Shown: one piece after another, positions 46,682-56,937 of the stretch | How the letters are laid out: the number at the start of each line of letters is the position of its first letter | Position numbering within the stretch: the stretch's first letter is position 1 | NCBI GenBank assembly: GCA_025094145.1 | Contig: JALLLS010000076.1 | Coordinates: 1-64,000 of the forward strand | Source: Spinellus fusiger | Lineage: Eukaryota; Mucoromycota; Mucoromycetes; Mucorales; Phycomycetaceae | Length of the DNA stretch: 64,000 bases | Direction: 5' to 3' | The notes under the pieces: generated by a model | The model's database searches: none | What the model was told of the DNA's origin: nothing | The model's input: only the letters and a program-made list of their open reading frames with translations | Made by a program: the position numbers and the translations under genes

Positions 46682-48040
46682 CAGTGGAAGTCAAAAAAAC
46701 AAGAGACATTTTTCAACTTCCGGTATACTTCTGTAATAGAAAATATTTACTCTTTGTCATAAAAGCATAAATCAAACACACAGTAGAGACTTATAAATTG
46801 AATGAAATATAAAGAAAGTCAATAGAATAATAATTACAAGTTTATTGGGTGGAAATCCTTAATATTTGGTGTTTCCATCTTTGGCCTCTATCACAGCCTT
46901 GAATCTCCGCCCCATGATGGCAATGAGGCCATCTGTAGTATCTTTGGGAATTTTTCCCATTCTTCCAACAAGAGTCTCTCCAAATCTTGTATAGTGATTC
47001 TTGGGGTCATCCTCTTTCTTATTACCATGTCAATATTCTCTCAAAAATGCTCTATGGGGTTGAGGTCAGGGCTTTGTGAGGGCCACCACTCCATAGTGGC
47101 AATGCTTTCCTGTGCCTTCCACAACCTGGACTCTTTGCTCTTGTGGCAGCTGGCATTGTCCTATTGAAAAACATAATCAATCTCTAGATTCAGTGCCTTG
47201 ATTAGAGCCAGATCAGAGCAGTAATTTTTCTTTAAGATCTCAATGTATTCTCTACTGTCTATACCGTCCTTCACAGGCACCAACCTTTCAACACCTTCAT
47301 TAGAGAAAGAACCCCACACCATCACACCAACACCTCCAGACTTTATAGTGGGCTTGACATTCTTTGGGTGAAGTCCTTCCTTCTTCTTGCGCACTACTCT
47401 GTTGGGGTTGTTGGTCCTCATCAGCTGGTACTTTGACTCATCGGACCAGATGACTGTCTTCCAGTCCTCATCTGTTCAGTGAAAATGGGTCTTAGCCCAA
47501 GCAAGTCTCAACTTCTTGTGATTATTGGTGAGGGAAGGTTTCTTAACCAACCTACAAGAAAACAGGCCAAACTTCTTCATCATTTTTCTAAAAGTGTTCA
47601 TGGACACTTTGGTGATCATCTGGTTGCAAAGCCGATTCATTGTTTCAAATGAATCCCTTGCCATTTCGCGTCCGACCTCTCTCTTGTCCCTCTAATTAAG
47701 AATGGGCTTGTGCTCAGCGCTTCTTTTGGCCTTGAAACAACCAGTTTCCTTGTATCTCTTTGCAATACGGGAAACAGACTGTTGACAAACTCTAAACCTA
47801 GCAGAAATGGCAGACTAGCTGGTCCCATTTACAGTGGCCTCGTGAGCAATGAGACAACGAGTCAAGTTGTCAATATTTTTTCCCTGTTTCCAAGGGGTCT
47901 CTTTGGTTTTTCAGTATTGTTAGATGAAGTAGACACTATAGTGGAAAAGCAATTAATGAAGAATGTTTAATAAAATAATTATTTCAATGGTAAAATTATG
48001 GTCTGAGTCTGAGATGTCCCTTGTTTTTTTACTCTCACTG
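46682..48040 (-). mobile_element. Tc1-type element, left copy of an inverted pair (1,359 bp)
   Basis: Ends CAGTGGAAGTCAAAAAAACAAG (46682, preceded by TA) and CTTGTTTTTTTACTCTCACTG (to 48040) are typical CAGTG-type Tc1 ends. It holds a minus-strand transposase relic between about 46860 and 47970. The transposase part is identical, inverted, to 49409-50513. Confidence 0.85.
46864..47970 (-). pseudogene. Tc1 transposase, inactivated (left copy)
   Basis: Recognisable pieces read MNRLCNQMITKVSMNTFRK (HTH end), LFSCRLVKKPSLTNNHKKLR, then after a TGA stop TDEDWKTVIWSDESKYQL with the first Asp, NPNRVVRKKKEGLHPKN, SGGVGVMVWGSFSNEG, then after a TAG stop DNASCHKSKES with the second Asp, and SQSPDLNPIEHF followed by TGA. 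Both pair members have the same stops, so neither can make a full enzyme. The related copy at 62870-64000 keeps Trp at two of the stop positions (HWTEED, HLWEELD). Confidence 0.85.
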
Positions 48041-49338
48041 CACTCTAGCAGATATGTATATTAATACACGAATCTGTACCAAAAAATAACAAAATAAAAC
48101 ATCTGAAAAGATAAAAGTAAACAGAAATTTTAGATAAAAGGCTTTGAATGGTCTATAAGAATAATAGTATCGTAATTCAAATATAGTCATTGGCATATTT
48201 TTTTTTATCTTCAGCAAAAAAAAAGTTTATGATATTTAGTTGAAAGAGAAAATAACTATATCCTATCTGATTCAGAATATAGGCTATTCAATAAGCAAAG
48301 ATATTCTTTAGATATTTAAATAAAGCATATAATAGTCTATTTATTCACTGAAAATGTAAATAACTGCATTTTCAGTCTCTCTGTTACAAATACTGCATGT
48401 GAAATCATTGAAGTAAATCTTACTACTTTTGATTTAACTCGAAGTTTTAACTTATTATATAAATAATAAATATATATAAAAACATATTCTCTTTATTATT
48501 TTTAATATATAATCCTGGTAAATGGTTTTTCCATAATAAAATAAATGTGCAGCAAAATATTCTAAACATTGCTCAATATTTTACTAAGAATTTCCTATTG
48601 TCAATCTTAGTAAAGAGTTCACGGCAAATATAAATAAAACTTTATTTGGGAAGCATTGTTTAGTAACACAATACAATTGAGTATATGTAAGCATTAATAT
48701 AACAAAGTCCAGATGAACCCAATAATTTTTTAAAGGAGATCGAGCTCGGATTTATTGTGAAAATCTGTAGTTTTGGGCAAATAGGATCTTAATGAAGCGC
48801 GTAGGTCTCTGTTAGGTGAGCTACTGACACAATGGGTACACAAAGAAGACCGATTTGGGGAAACGATGGGATGCTTAGTGAGACAGAGACTTAAGAAAAA
48901 GAGAAAAGGGATAACCAACGACATAGACCAGTAAGACAGACAGAGAATATGTATCGACCAGATATACTCACAAGAACAGAGAAGAACAACGGAATAGAAC
49001 AAGAGTAGATACAGTGAGAGAAGGATATGATGACAAGTTTGTACGATATCTTAGATAGCCGAGCTACTTGGAATGGCACACAAAAAGATAGTAAAGAGAA
49101 CTTCAATGGTTTATTAGGGTAATAAAATTCTTGCATATATACGTTTTTAAGTGATTTCTATAGCCCTTCTAGTTTCCTGAGTACTACTTCTCCCATTACT
49201 TTATTATTATAACAGTGACTGTAGGGTGTGAGAGATGCCTGGTTCTCCTAGAAATCTAATCAGGTAACTAAAAGAGAATCACTTATTATTTTTTGTTTAT
49301 ATGAGTTTCAATTTTTTTGTAGGGGTTTTTGTTTTATA
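48041..49338. other. 1.3-kb spacer between the inverted Tc1 copies
   Basis: A+T-rich, no supported gene. Small frames near 48730-49136 overlap on one strand in two phases and have no recognisable domain. Confidence 0.45.
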
Positions 49339-49408
49339 CAGTAAGAGTAAAAAAACAAGGGACATCTCAGACTCAGACCATAATTTTACCATTGAAATAA
49401 TTATTTTA

Positions 49409-50513
49409 TTAAACATTCTTCATTAATTGCTTTTCCACTATAGTGTCTACTTCATCTAACAATACTGAAAAACCAAAGAGACCCCTTGGAAACAGGGAAA
49501 AAATATTGACAACTTGACTCGTTGTCTCATTGCTCACGAGGCCACTGTAAATGGGACCAGCTAGTCTGCCATTTCTGCTAGGTTTAGAGTTTGTCAACAG
49601 TCTGTTTCCCGTATTGCAAAGAGATACAAGGAAACTGGTTGTTTCAAGGCCAAAAGAAGCGCTGAGCACAAGCCCATTCTTAATTAGAGGGACAAGAGAG
49701 AGGTCGGACGCGAAATGGCAAGGGATTCATTTGAAACAATGAATCGGCTTTGCAACCAGATGATCACCAAAGTGTCCATGAACACTTTTAGAAAAATGAT
49801 GAAGAAGTTTGGCCTGTTTTCTTGTAGGTTGGTTAAGAAACCTTCCCTCACCAATAATCACAAGAAGTTGAGACTTGCTTGGGCTAAGACCCATTTTCAC
49901 TGAACAGATGAGGACTGGAAGACAGTCATCTGGTCCGATGAGTCAAAGTACCAGCTGATGAGGACCAACAACCCCAACAGAGTAGTGCGCAAGAAGAAGG
50001 AAGGACTTCACCCAAAGAATGTCAAGCCCACTATAAAGTCTGGAGGTGTTGGTGTGATGGTGTGGGGTTCTTTCTCTAATGAAGGTGTTGAAAGGTTGGT
50101 GCCTGTGAAGGACGGTATAGACAGTAGAGAATACATTGAGATCTTAAAGAAAAATTACTGCTCTGATCTGGCTCTAATCAAGGCACTGAATCTAGAGATT
50201 GATTATGTTTTTCAATAGGACAATGCCAGCTGCCACAAGAGCAAAGAGTCCAGGTTGTGGAAGGCACAGGAAAGCATTGCCACTATGGAGTGGTGGCCCT
50301 CACAAAGCCCTGACCTCAACCCCATAGAGCATTTTTGAGAGAATATTGACATGGTAATAAGAAAGAGGATGACCCCAAGAATCACTATACAAGATTTGGA
50401 GAGACTCTTGTTGGAAGAATGGGAAAAATTCCCAAAGATACTACAGATGGCCTCATTGCCATCATGGGGCGGAGATTCAAGGCTGTGATAGAGGCCAAAG
50501 ATGGAAACACCAA
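49409..50513 (+). pseudogene. Tc1 transposase, inactivated (right copy)
   Basis: Same four separate frames as the left copy, with identical translations in all the open pieces (49409-49669 on the other strand, 49551-49742, 49715-49903, 49958-50218), and the same stop codons before the TDEDWK and DNASCH boxes. The end SQSPDLNPIEHF is followed by TGA. Confidence 0.85.
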
Positions 50514-50514
50514 T

Positions 50515-50950
50515 TTTTTTTGTAATAGAGACTTTTGTCTCATTTATTTGAATAGATATTCGGCATTTTAACTTGAACAATTTTCTAACAATAGTATTTG
50601 TTTTTGGTTTATATATTTTTTGAATATTTCTTTGTATTTTTCTAATTAGCTTAAAGTCCAAGAGACAAGGGAAACGGATTAGGAAACACAAGATCAAACA
50701 ACTAATCTCCGACAGAGCACAACTCAGAATCATCTACTATGAGGGCCACACGACCAAAGTTAAGGAAAAGCCTGTGGAGAACCCCGACAGACACAAAAAT
50801 GCAGGCCATGGAAAGCCGACCAAGAGGGACGAAGAAACCACACCCCGACGAAAAGAGAACCGCACACCAAAGTTCTCCACTAGGGTTCAAACCTCTGACC
50901 TTCAGTTGGTTAGCTCGTAGAGCTTACCAATTACGTCAGGAGCCCGTCTC
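50515..50950 (-). mobile_element. tRNA-derived SINE-like insertion, about 436 bp
   Basis: On the minus strand the 5' end has a tRNA-like head. An A-box-like TGACGTAATTGG is complementary to 50927-50938, and a B-box-like GGTTTGAACC to 50884-50893, about 34 bp apart as in tRNA genes. A roughly 350-bp body follows and an A-rich end (complement of TTTTTTTT at about 50514-50521). The insertion lies between AAACACCAA (50505-50513) and AAACACTAA (50944-50952), a probable 9-bp target duplication with one mismatch. This is the layout of a SINE mobilised by LINE machinery. Confidence 0.65.
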
Positions 50951-51169
50951 AAACACTAAATATTAAGGATTTACACCCAATAAATCTTTATATATTATCC
51001 TTTTGACCTTTTTATACTTCACCCAATTTTCAAGTATCTACTATGTGTGTTTAATATGTGTTTTTATTAAAATTAATTAGCACTTCCTATTAAAGAAGAA
51101 TACTAGAATATAAAAAATATTCCTTGTCTTTTTTAACCTACTATAATGTTAGGGGAATAGTAAATCACG

Positions 51170-52740
51170 CTCAAAAATAAAAATACGTTGAACTGTAATG
51201 TTAGGGCGGAGACTCTTTCGTGTAATAAATATTACCCCAAAAGAGTAAAAATACAAATCGCAAAACTCAACATAAGTAACATCCATCCATCAGCAACAAT
51301 CCCTATCTACTCATATTTTACATAGTACACATTGGATAAACAAACTATGGATCCTGTACAACCACCAACCATCAATCAACCTCCAATACCAGCACCTGTC
51401 AGACCCTTTGTGTCTGAGGCCACCACTGACACCGCTATTCCTAACTCAGACATCAGAAAACCCAGACTACTTACCAAGCGCACTCGTGCAAATACCTACG
51501 AGTATCAAATGACTGAGGTAGAAAAGCCTGATACCTTTATCCAGCAGATGATGGCATTTCTGTCAGATATTCAGAGACGAATCGAAACAATTGGACTCCG
51601 CATGCAGGAATTGGAAGCATGTCAAGGTCAAAGATGACCTTATTACATCTCTCCAGGCTCAGATCAATGCTAAGAGTGCAGAATATGCACCCAAATCACC
51701 TCCCGCCCCTACTCTCAACCTCATCTCTAAAGTGAAACCCACATTTGCCATAGAAAAGACTACTGTCACTTATGCCAATATGGCCAAAAATAACGCCTCC
51801 CCACCAAAGAAGACAGAAAAAGCCAGAGCAGTGCTTAGAGCACAAACAGTTCGGGCCTTACAAGAGCCTACTGGGTCCTCAGTATACGACTTTGTATACT
51901 TGCCCTATCGCCGCTACCTCAAGTACGGCCAGATCCGCAAGATGTTGGGATCACTGAAGATCCAACAGTCACGGATCATAGACATCCACTTCCCTGCAAG
52001 GGGCACAATTGCACTGCTTGTACACGGTAGCTTCAAGCAAGAACTCAAGGAAAAAATCGAGAAATCAAAGATCAAGCCACAAGCAAGCTTTGATCCAGTA
52101 GCTGCAACGGTGATTGCAGACCCTAAGCTCCAGCAGGAGTCAGATAGCACTAAGGCTGTAATGGCCCAAGAACTCTTTGAGCAAAGAGTGTCCAAGACCT
52201 GTCTTCGTTCCCCCACCCATTTAGGGTACAGCATTGCTCGCCACTTTGGTTCTAGCACTGCCATACCCCGTCTATCCACCATTGCCTTTGAAAAGCTCCT
52301 GGCAGACCTCAAGGCCAAGGCCACAGTCACCAGCCCTCCCACCACCCTTGAAAAAGAAGCCCTCCAGGCATTTAGGTCTGACTCAGCCATGGAAGGAGTC
52401 GAGGGAGACAATCAACACACCCAACAAGACTTGTAAATAGACCAATATTTGGTCTATTGAAAGCTTGTGGGATTAGGCTCAAACTAATGTCTATGTCTGG
52501 ATTGTCTTTTTCTCTCATCTCTCATATTTCTCTTCATTTTTTTCTTCATTTCGAGGTTTTATATACTCTTATTTTTCTGTTTCTTTTTTCCTTGCATTTT
52601 TTTTCCACTTTTGTATTTGAAGTGTTTATATGTATATCTTAATTGTTCAAAAGTTCTCATAGAGTGGCTAACATTCCCAATGTGCGAATAGCAACCAACA
52701 CCCAAAAATAAAAAATATTCTGAACTGTAATGTTAGGGCT
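51170..52740 (+). mobile_element. LINE-like element with ORF1
   Basis: It carries an ORF1-type gene (51332-52436) and a 3' tail with a short hairpin (AGACCAATATTTGGTCTATT at 52439-52458), a pyrimidine-rich stretch, and a terminal AACACCCAAAAATAAAAAATATTCTGAACTGTA. The same tail occurs at 7553-7653 and at 55310-55450. A short direct repeat (TGAACTGTAATGTTAGGGC) is found at both 51191-51209 and 52722-52740. Confidence 0.6.
51332..52436 (+). pseudogene. ORF1-like (gag-like) protein gene of a LINE-like element, one frameshift
   Basis: Frame 1 (51332-51637, 101 aa) is Pro/Thr-rich with PVQPPTINQPPIPAPVRPF and a helical end FIQQMMAFLSDIQRRIETIG. Frame 2 (51591-52436) continues it after the overlap: VYDFVYLPYRRYLKYGQIRK, ILDIHFP-like IIDIHFPARGTIALLVHGSF (an RRM-like fold as in LINE ORF1 proteins), then LGYSIARHFG and an Ala/Lys-rich end. 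One frame change near 51620 breaks it. The 6.8-7.1 kb copy matches the last 80 codons. No reverse transcriptase gene follows directly. The assignment is by overall character. Confidence 0.55.
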
Positions 52741-52845
52741 TGGAGGAGAGCAGAATCTTTAGTGGAGAATTGACCAGATCCAACTTAGCGGTGAACTATT
52801 GTAGGAGTCTGGTGGCGGAATAGAGGACAAGAGGAGAGGAGAAAA

Positions 52846-53166
52846 TTAGTCCTGGAAGACAGTGAGCCAGTGGTGGCGCCAGAGTGTGAACAGGAAACAG
52901 CTAAAAATGGTGAAGGCCGGGAGGGAAGATTTTGATTGAGGTAACGAGAGTGAGAAAAAGGCCGGGAGGGAAGATTTTGATTGAGGTAACGAGAGTGAGA
53001 AAAAGGCCTCTTGGAGGCTTGATGCCACGGGTGTTATACCAATGTGCGTGGACCAACAAGAACACCAAACCGGGAGCTTGGCAGGGCATAGGAAGAGGAA
53101 GTATTCCAATGTATGCTCTTCAAGATTACATATGGAGCATAAGGTGGTGGGGAACTGCTGGGGCAT
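52846..53166 (-). pseudogene. Reverse-transcriptase C-terminal remnant (LINE-type zinc-finger tail)
   Basis: A 106-aa minus frame contains CSICNLEEHTLEYFLFLC, a C-x2-C-x7-H-x7-C knuckle of the kind found after the RT of fungal LINE-like polyproteins (often written C..C..E...H.F..C). It is followed by WWSTHIG-like residues. A 45-bp tandem duplication inside it (52915-53004) adds two copies of FFSLSLPQSKSSLPA. No RT core is present. Confidence 0.55.
52915..53004 (+). repeat. Two 45-bp tandem units in the RT remnant
   Basis: GGCCGGGAGGGAAGATTTTG and the following 25 bases occur twice in direct succession (starts near 52915 and 52960), keeping the frame. Confidence 0.85.
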
Positions 53167-53936
53167 AATTGTAATGAACCACAGATAACAGGTAGGAAAA
53201 GAGTACTAGGTGTTGTGTGTATAAGACGAGATATGGTAGATAGTATAGCTGATAGTAAATATCAGAATACCGATTTTATTATGACAATTGGATAAGTATT
53301 TATATGATTGTTTCTACGGTATTATCCAATTACTAAGTGACATATGCTATACGAATAATAAAGGAGTGTACGATCAGTGACATAGAAGTGATGCGAAATA
53401 AAGGAGTGATATTGATGGCGGGGAAAATAGTGTAAAATAAGGAGTGTTCAAATTAGGTCATCACAATAATGGTGTGCAGGAGAGAACAGAATGGGAGTTT
53501 CTTGTGGATAATATGATATCATAGTGTATGGACTTGATGTTGAACCTGGAAGGACCAAAAGGAACACTACTGCTTGGTGCTTAGGGGAGGATTAAGGACA
53601 GGTGGGGGATGCTTGGTGTTTGCACAGATACATCGGAAGAAACGAAGGAAAATATGGAACCAAGAGGAGGGAGAGACAAGACTGTTAAAAAATGAAGTTG
53701 GATCTGAGATTGTTCGGACAGGTGGAATTAACGAGACTAAACAAAGATAATTTTTTATTGAGTAAAGAAAAGCTCATTATTTATGCTTTTTATGGGTGCT
53801 TATCCTTTAGTGGCTTCTACTTTATGGTAGTCATGATAGTCAAACTTATGGTTGCTTCACAAATAAAACTTTATGGTTGGTGGAGAAATTCTGTCTTATG
53901 GTAGAATTCATTATCTTTGACCTTATGGTAAGTATA
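53167..53936. other. Intergenic, possible LTR-like remnant
   Basis: No gene. 53190-53470 resembles 39450-39640 in order of short blocks (TACTAGGTGTTGT, ATATCAG.AT..CG.TTTTATT, GTATTTA.A.GA.TGTTT), which may be remnants of one LTR family. TTATGG/GTTGG short repeats lie at 53815-53935. Confidence 0.35.
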
Positions 53937-55277
53937 CAATGACACCCAATTGAGTTTAATACTTGCCTAAATTTTAATATAAAAAGATACTTGCTTTTGC
54001 ATAAAACTTTTTCTTTCTTTACAAATAGCGTTAAGCCAACACAATATATCAGATAGATATTCAGAAACTAACACTCGTGTAGAATATGATAAAGAAGAAG
54101 ATAAAAAGCTATGGGGCATTTATTACCTGTTGAAGGCTGGATTAAAATTGACTGTCATCGCAAACGTAGTTGAGATGAAAAAGCCCACAGTTCAAAATAG
54201 TATCAGAAACATCAAAGAACGTGGGTCACTATTGCGTTTAAAGAGTCATGGAAAACCTAGGAAAGCCAGTGAGAGAGACCTCAGACACCTGGAAAAGGTC
54301 ATTAGAGAGGACCCATTTGCCTCATATAATCAACCGAAATTGGAAATGTTGAAGATTCAGGTTGATGTATGTAGAAACACCATTATCAGTTACTGCAATC
54401 AGTCAGGGTTAGGATATTTTTCTCCATCTCACAAGCCAGCCTTCACTGAAAAACACAAAGAGAAACGGTTTCATTAGGCTAAGGAACATGTCAATTGGAC
54501 GAACGACCAGTGGAAAGGTGTCATCTGGTCTGATGAGTCAAATTACACCGTGAAAAGAAACAATAGAGGTGCCCGTATCATCAGGAAATTTGGAGAAAGG
54601 TATGATTCTAATCATATTGTTTTAACAGCGAAGTTTGGTGGCGGTGGGGTCATGATTTGGAGCTGTCTTTGAGCGGGTGGATTTAGTCCATGAGTCTTTG
54701 TTGATGGCACTGTAAACCAAGACGAATATATCAAAATTTTAACTAGTGAGTTCCATTCTTAGTTCACGGAATTGAATTAGAAAGAGGATAGGGAGTTTCT
54801 GTTACAAGAAGAGGGTGCTAGCTGTCATACTGGGGCCTATGCCAGAGGGTGGAAAGAGACACATCAGATTAGGGGCTTTGATTAATGGCCCACACAAATA
54901 CCTGACTTGAATTCAATTGAAAATGTCTGATATGCATTGGAAAGGCGAATTAAAGAAAGAAGGGCATCTATTACTAACATTGAATGTTTGAAGGCTCTAA
55001 TTGAAGAAGAGTTGGAGAGGGTTGGTATTGAACTTGCACAATGATAAGTTCCGAGTATGACAGATAGATGCAAGCTGTCATTGATGCCAGAGGAGGCCAT
55101 ACAAAATATTAACTGTATTTTTTTTATTCTCGATAAATAAAGATGTTGGGCTTTGGTGTGCTAAAATCTTGAGGTTCTAGATCAAATTTAAAGTGTTTTA
55201 TTTGATGTTGAATATGTCCTATATATTTCGTCTTGATATTAATTTTTAAAAGTATTAAATTCAATTGGGTGTGACTG
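53937..55277 (+). mobile_element. Tc1-type element, decayed (1,341 bp)
   Basis: TA|CAATGACACCCAATTGAGTTTAATACTT and AGTATTAAATTCAATTGGGTGTGACTG|TA form the inverted ends. It contains a plus-strand transposase relic. A sister copy lies at 58897-60145. Confidence 0.85.
54130..55110 (+). pseudogene. Tc1 transposase, broken
   Basis: The first frame (54130-54477) has the paired HTH region: LKLTVIANVVEMKKPTVQNS and LRLKSHGKPRKASERDLRHL, then YNQPKLEMLKIQVDVCRNT. After a TAG come AKEHVNWTNDQWKGVIWSDES (first Asp), FGGGGVMIWSC, then several stops, EEGASCHTGAYA (second Asp position changed) and IPDLNSIENV. At least six stops. Confidence 0.85.
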
Positions 55278-55309
55278 TATATAATTCTATCTTCCAGTGT
55301 CTTTTTCTT

Positions 55310-55450
55310 TGCATTTATTTTTCACTTGAGTATTTAGAGTGTTTATATATTTATACTATCTTATTTTCAAACGATCTCATAACTTGGCTAAAATTTCCAA
55401 TGCATTAATAGCACCAACACCCAAAATAAGAATACTTAGAACTATATTTC
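55310..55450 (+). mobile_element. Fragment of the LINE-like 3' tail
   Basis: TTCAAACGATCTCATAACTTG, CCAATGCATTAATAGCACCAACACCCAAAATAAGAATACTTAGAACT resembles 52645-52730 and 7575-7650. Confidence 0.65.
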
Positions 55451-55533
55451 CCAATACAAGAAACACACCGGAATTTAAAAAATTTACCTAAGATTTTGGA
55501 TATCCACTGTAGATATGATATATTTCTGTACTA

Positions 55534-56881
55534 CACACCAGGAGATTTTTGGGATATATAAGGAAATATCATGAGAATAAAATCGCAATATTAAATCGCA
55601 GTATTCATGTGATTGGCTAATGTGTTTAAAAATGATATTTCACTGTCTAAATGAGCTACTTCAAACTCTACCTGCCTGTTTTAGCAATCACTATTGACTT
55701 TGCAATTAAAAAGTATAGAATTAGCTGTAAAGACAAGAAATAGAACAAGAACCACTCCAATATTACAACTCAGTCACTGTATTTATTGTTTAACATAATG
55801 TTATCCTTAAGCCCACAGTATTTGCAACATAGCACTGCTTAAAAAAGATGTTTATTATAAGACACACTAAATTAACTCTAGTGGTCATTGTCCATAAAAT
55901 AGAACCAAATTCACTTACATTGAGAACTGTATAGCCATTCATTGACTGAGTATTCATAATCACTTTAACAGCTACCTCATTTTAACTGGTATTAACAGCG
56001 GTGCTCAATGATAACAAAGCATTGTTTCTAATACTGTCCTTTAGGTCCAAGGCAAATAGAGTGTGAATTGTTTGACTTGTGAATTATATGAATGGAGGCT
56101 AGTATATAAATTACCAGAATAGAGAGAGAAACATTATTATTTGTTTTGATATTCCCCTTCTTTTGTTATTTCTCACACTACCCATACAACTTAACACCCA
56201 AGTACTCATCAAGATGAGCATAACTGAACAAGGTAATGTACTATTATTAACAAATAGAAACAATAGAAGGAAGTTGTAGGCACTACCAAGGACTATTCTA
56301 GTGATAAAAAGGTAAGCAGTGTCTTCATCTTGGCTTGAGCTCATTGTATTCAACAAGGCACTCATTGTATTGTTATTAGGCAAGTGAAGACCCCTTTCAA
56401 GTCAGTCTCGGGCGGTCTTCTATACTATCTAGGGTCTCTAGGGTATACTCCTGAGCATAGTTATCTATCTTCCAAGAATAAATTACAAGGCTTTTAGGTT
56501 GTGGATTCTATTGCTATGAAGGAGTACGCCTAGAGCAGCAGTATCTATAGTAATAGTATGTTATTAGCTACAGTATTACAATAAACAATTTTATTCATAA
56601 ACAATATATTTTATTGACAATATAATTTGATATTGAGGTATTCACAAAAAGAAAGAAAAATTTAGATACTTGCAAACCTTTGATTTTAAACACAGTTCCA
56701 TAAAAGGCAAGATTATTTTACGTAAAAGGGATAGCGTGTATCTGGTTAAAAGCCAGAAAAATCCTCGGGTGTGTACTTGCAAACCTTTGATTTTAAATAC
56801 AGATCCATAAAAGGGAATTTTATTGTGACGTAAAAGGAAGGATATATTCCCGCTTAAAGGCCAGAAAAATCTCCTGGTGTG
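55534..56881 (-). mobile_element. CACACCAGGAGATTTTT element, copy 3 (1,348 bp), with duplicated 3' end
   Basis: Flanked by TA (55532-55533, 56882-56883). It matches copy 1 over most of its length. The right end occurs twice (ending GGGTGTG at 56773 and CTGGTGTG at 56881), a roughly 108-bp tandem duplication. On the minus strand it has the best-preserved frame (56383-56111). Confidence 0.8.
56111..56383 (-). CDS. 90-aa hydrophobic protein frame carried by element copy 3, unknown
   Basis: ATG-started frame MPNNNTMSALLNTMSSSQDE, then two to three hydrophobic segments (LFITRIVLGSAYNFLLLFLFV, SVMLILMSTWVLSCMG) and a basic SVRNNKRRG. Copies 1 and 2 have the same region with a frame shift in the T run. 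It may be the first exon of a membrane-protein gene captured by the element, or chance. No homologue recognised. Confidence 0.3.
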   Translation of the reverse strand: MPNNNTMSALLNTMSSSQDEDTAYLFITRIVLGSAYNFLLLFLFVNNSTLPCSVMLILMSTWVLSCMGSVRNNKRRGISKQIIMFLSLFW

Positions 56882-56937
56882 TATGTACCTCTTAGATCAA
56901 CCACTGCCTTTAATTATAGTGTCTTATACAAAAAAAA

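Larger units (their letters stand above)
49339..51142 (+). mobile_element. Tc1-type element, right copy of the inverted pair, with a nested SINE-like insert
   Basis: The left end CAGTAAGAGTAAAAAAACAAGG is preceded by TA (49337-49338). The sequence matches the inverse of the left copy until GATGGAAACACCAA (about 50513). Homology resumes at about 50951 (AAATATTAAGGATTTACACCC) and runs to about 51142 (CTTTTTTAACCTACTA). The resumed tail is closer to the tail of the 62870 element (TATATATTATCCT..., TCCAATTTTCAAGT...) than to the left copy, so the right copy is a chimera. Confidence 0.8.

Noticed and set aside
50872..50945. Functional tRNA gene on the minus strand
   Set aside because: A- and B-box-like elements are present, but the acceptor and anticodon arms do not pair well. 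A SINE head explains it better.
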